Origin: Methanomassiliicoccaceae archaeon
GTDB lineage: Archaea; Thermoplasmatota; Thermoplasmata; Methanomassiliicoccales; Methanomethylophilaceae
DNA length: 6,144 nt
Assembly: GCA_009776625.1 (NCBI GenBank)
Contig: WRNL01000096.1
Location: 1 to 6,144 of the forward strand
Reading direction: 5' to 3'
A model generated the notes under the pieces. It had not been told where the DNA came from. It made no database searches and saw only the letters and a list, made by a program, of their open reading frames with translations. Below, piece after piece: positions 6,072 through 6,144 of the stretch. The number at the start of each line of letters is the position of its first letter. The stretch's first letter is position 1. The translations under genes and the position numbers were made by a program.

Positions 6072-6144
6072 TCATGACAGCATTATCTTGCCGCTCTTCG
6101 GCTCTTCGAGCCCGAAGAGCCCGAATATCTCCCTGACGTTCTTC
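6072..6144 (-). CDS. C-terminal end of an unidentified protein (partial)
   Basis: The last 23 codons of a minus-strand gene are visible, running off the right edge and ending in TGA at 6074-6072. The readable residues include REIFGLFGLEEPK and end in SGKIMLS. Codon style (AGG, GC-ending) matches the other genes, which supports coding. I do not recognise the family from so little. The gene would lie upstream of the ABC operon on the same strand, with about 100-140 bp between, including a separate TATA box, so it is probably not in the same operon. No clear terminator follows its stop. Confidence 0.55.
   Translation of the reverse strand, partial: KNVREIFGLFGLEEPKSGKIMLS

Overview
The window looks like a stretch of archaeal chromosome. 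The glutamyl-tRNA synthetase is the archaeal/GlnRS-like type. Arginine is written mostly with AGG. Several genes have a TATA box 24-27 bp before their ATG, as expected for leaderless archaeal transcripts. The iron-sulfur flavoprotein-type gene suits a strict anaerobe. A GC-rich member of the Thermoplasmata, perhaps Methanomassiliicoccales, would fit, but that is an impression from style and not a demonstrated placement.

Layout, left to right. Positions 1-748 hold no gene I can support: base composition and codon texture change there, and the only clear structure is a hairpin followed by T residues near the left edge. gltX (749-2434, +) meets a DtxR-family metal-dependent regulator (2435-3097, -) tail to tail with no spacer. 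A 228-bp intergenic stretch follows. It carries a leaderless-type promoter for the regulator, a 33-bp imperfect palindrome with a TATA core, and two strong hairpins; the second is the likely terminator of the next gene, and the pair could also belong to a small RNA. An iron-sulfur flavoprotein-type gene (3326-3877, -) is divergent from an HxlR-family regulator (3961-4341, +). A 29-bp inverted repeat lies between them on the flavoprotein promoter. The HxlR gene ends 6 bp from the end of an ABC exporter operon read on the minus strand: ATPase 5930-5100, then permease 5097-4348. At the right edge (6072-6144, -) is the C-terminal end of another gene.

Gene cooperation. Two modules can be inferred. 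The HxlR/flavoprotein pair looks like a redox or electrophile-responsive switch. The ATPase and permease together form a DrrAB/NodIJ-like ABC-2 exporter whose promoter carries its own small palindrome. The DtxR-type protein is a stand-alone metal sensor with no metal transporter in view. gltX is housekeeping.

I see no CRISPR array, insertion sequence, rRNA or tRNA. I do not see a clearly new system. The items most worth checking are the missing canonical start of the ABC ATPase, the 33-bp palindrome with the possible RNA beside it, the hybrid metal site and added cysteines of the DtxR-type protein, and the altered KMSKS loop of GluRS.
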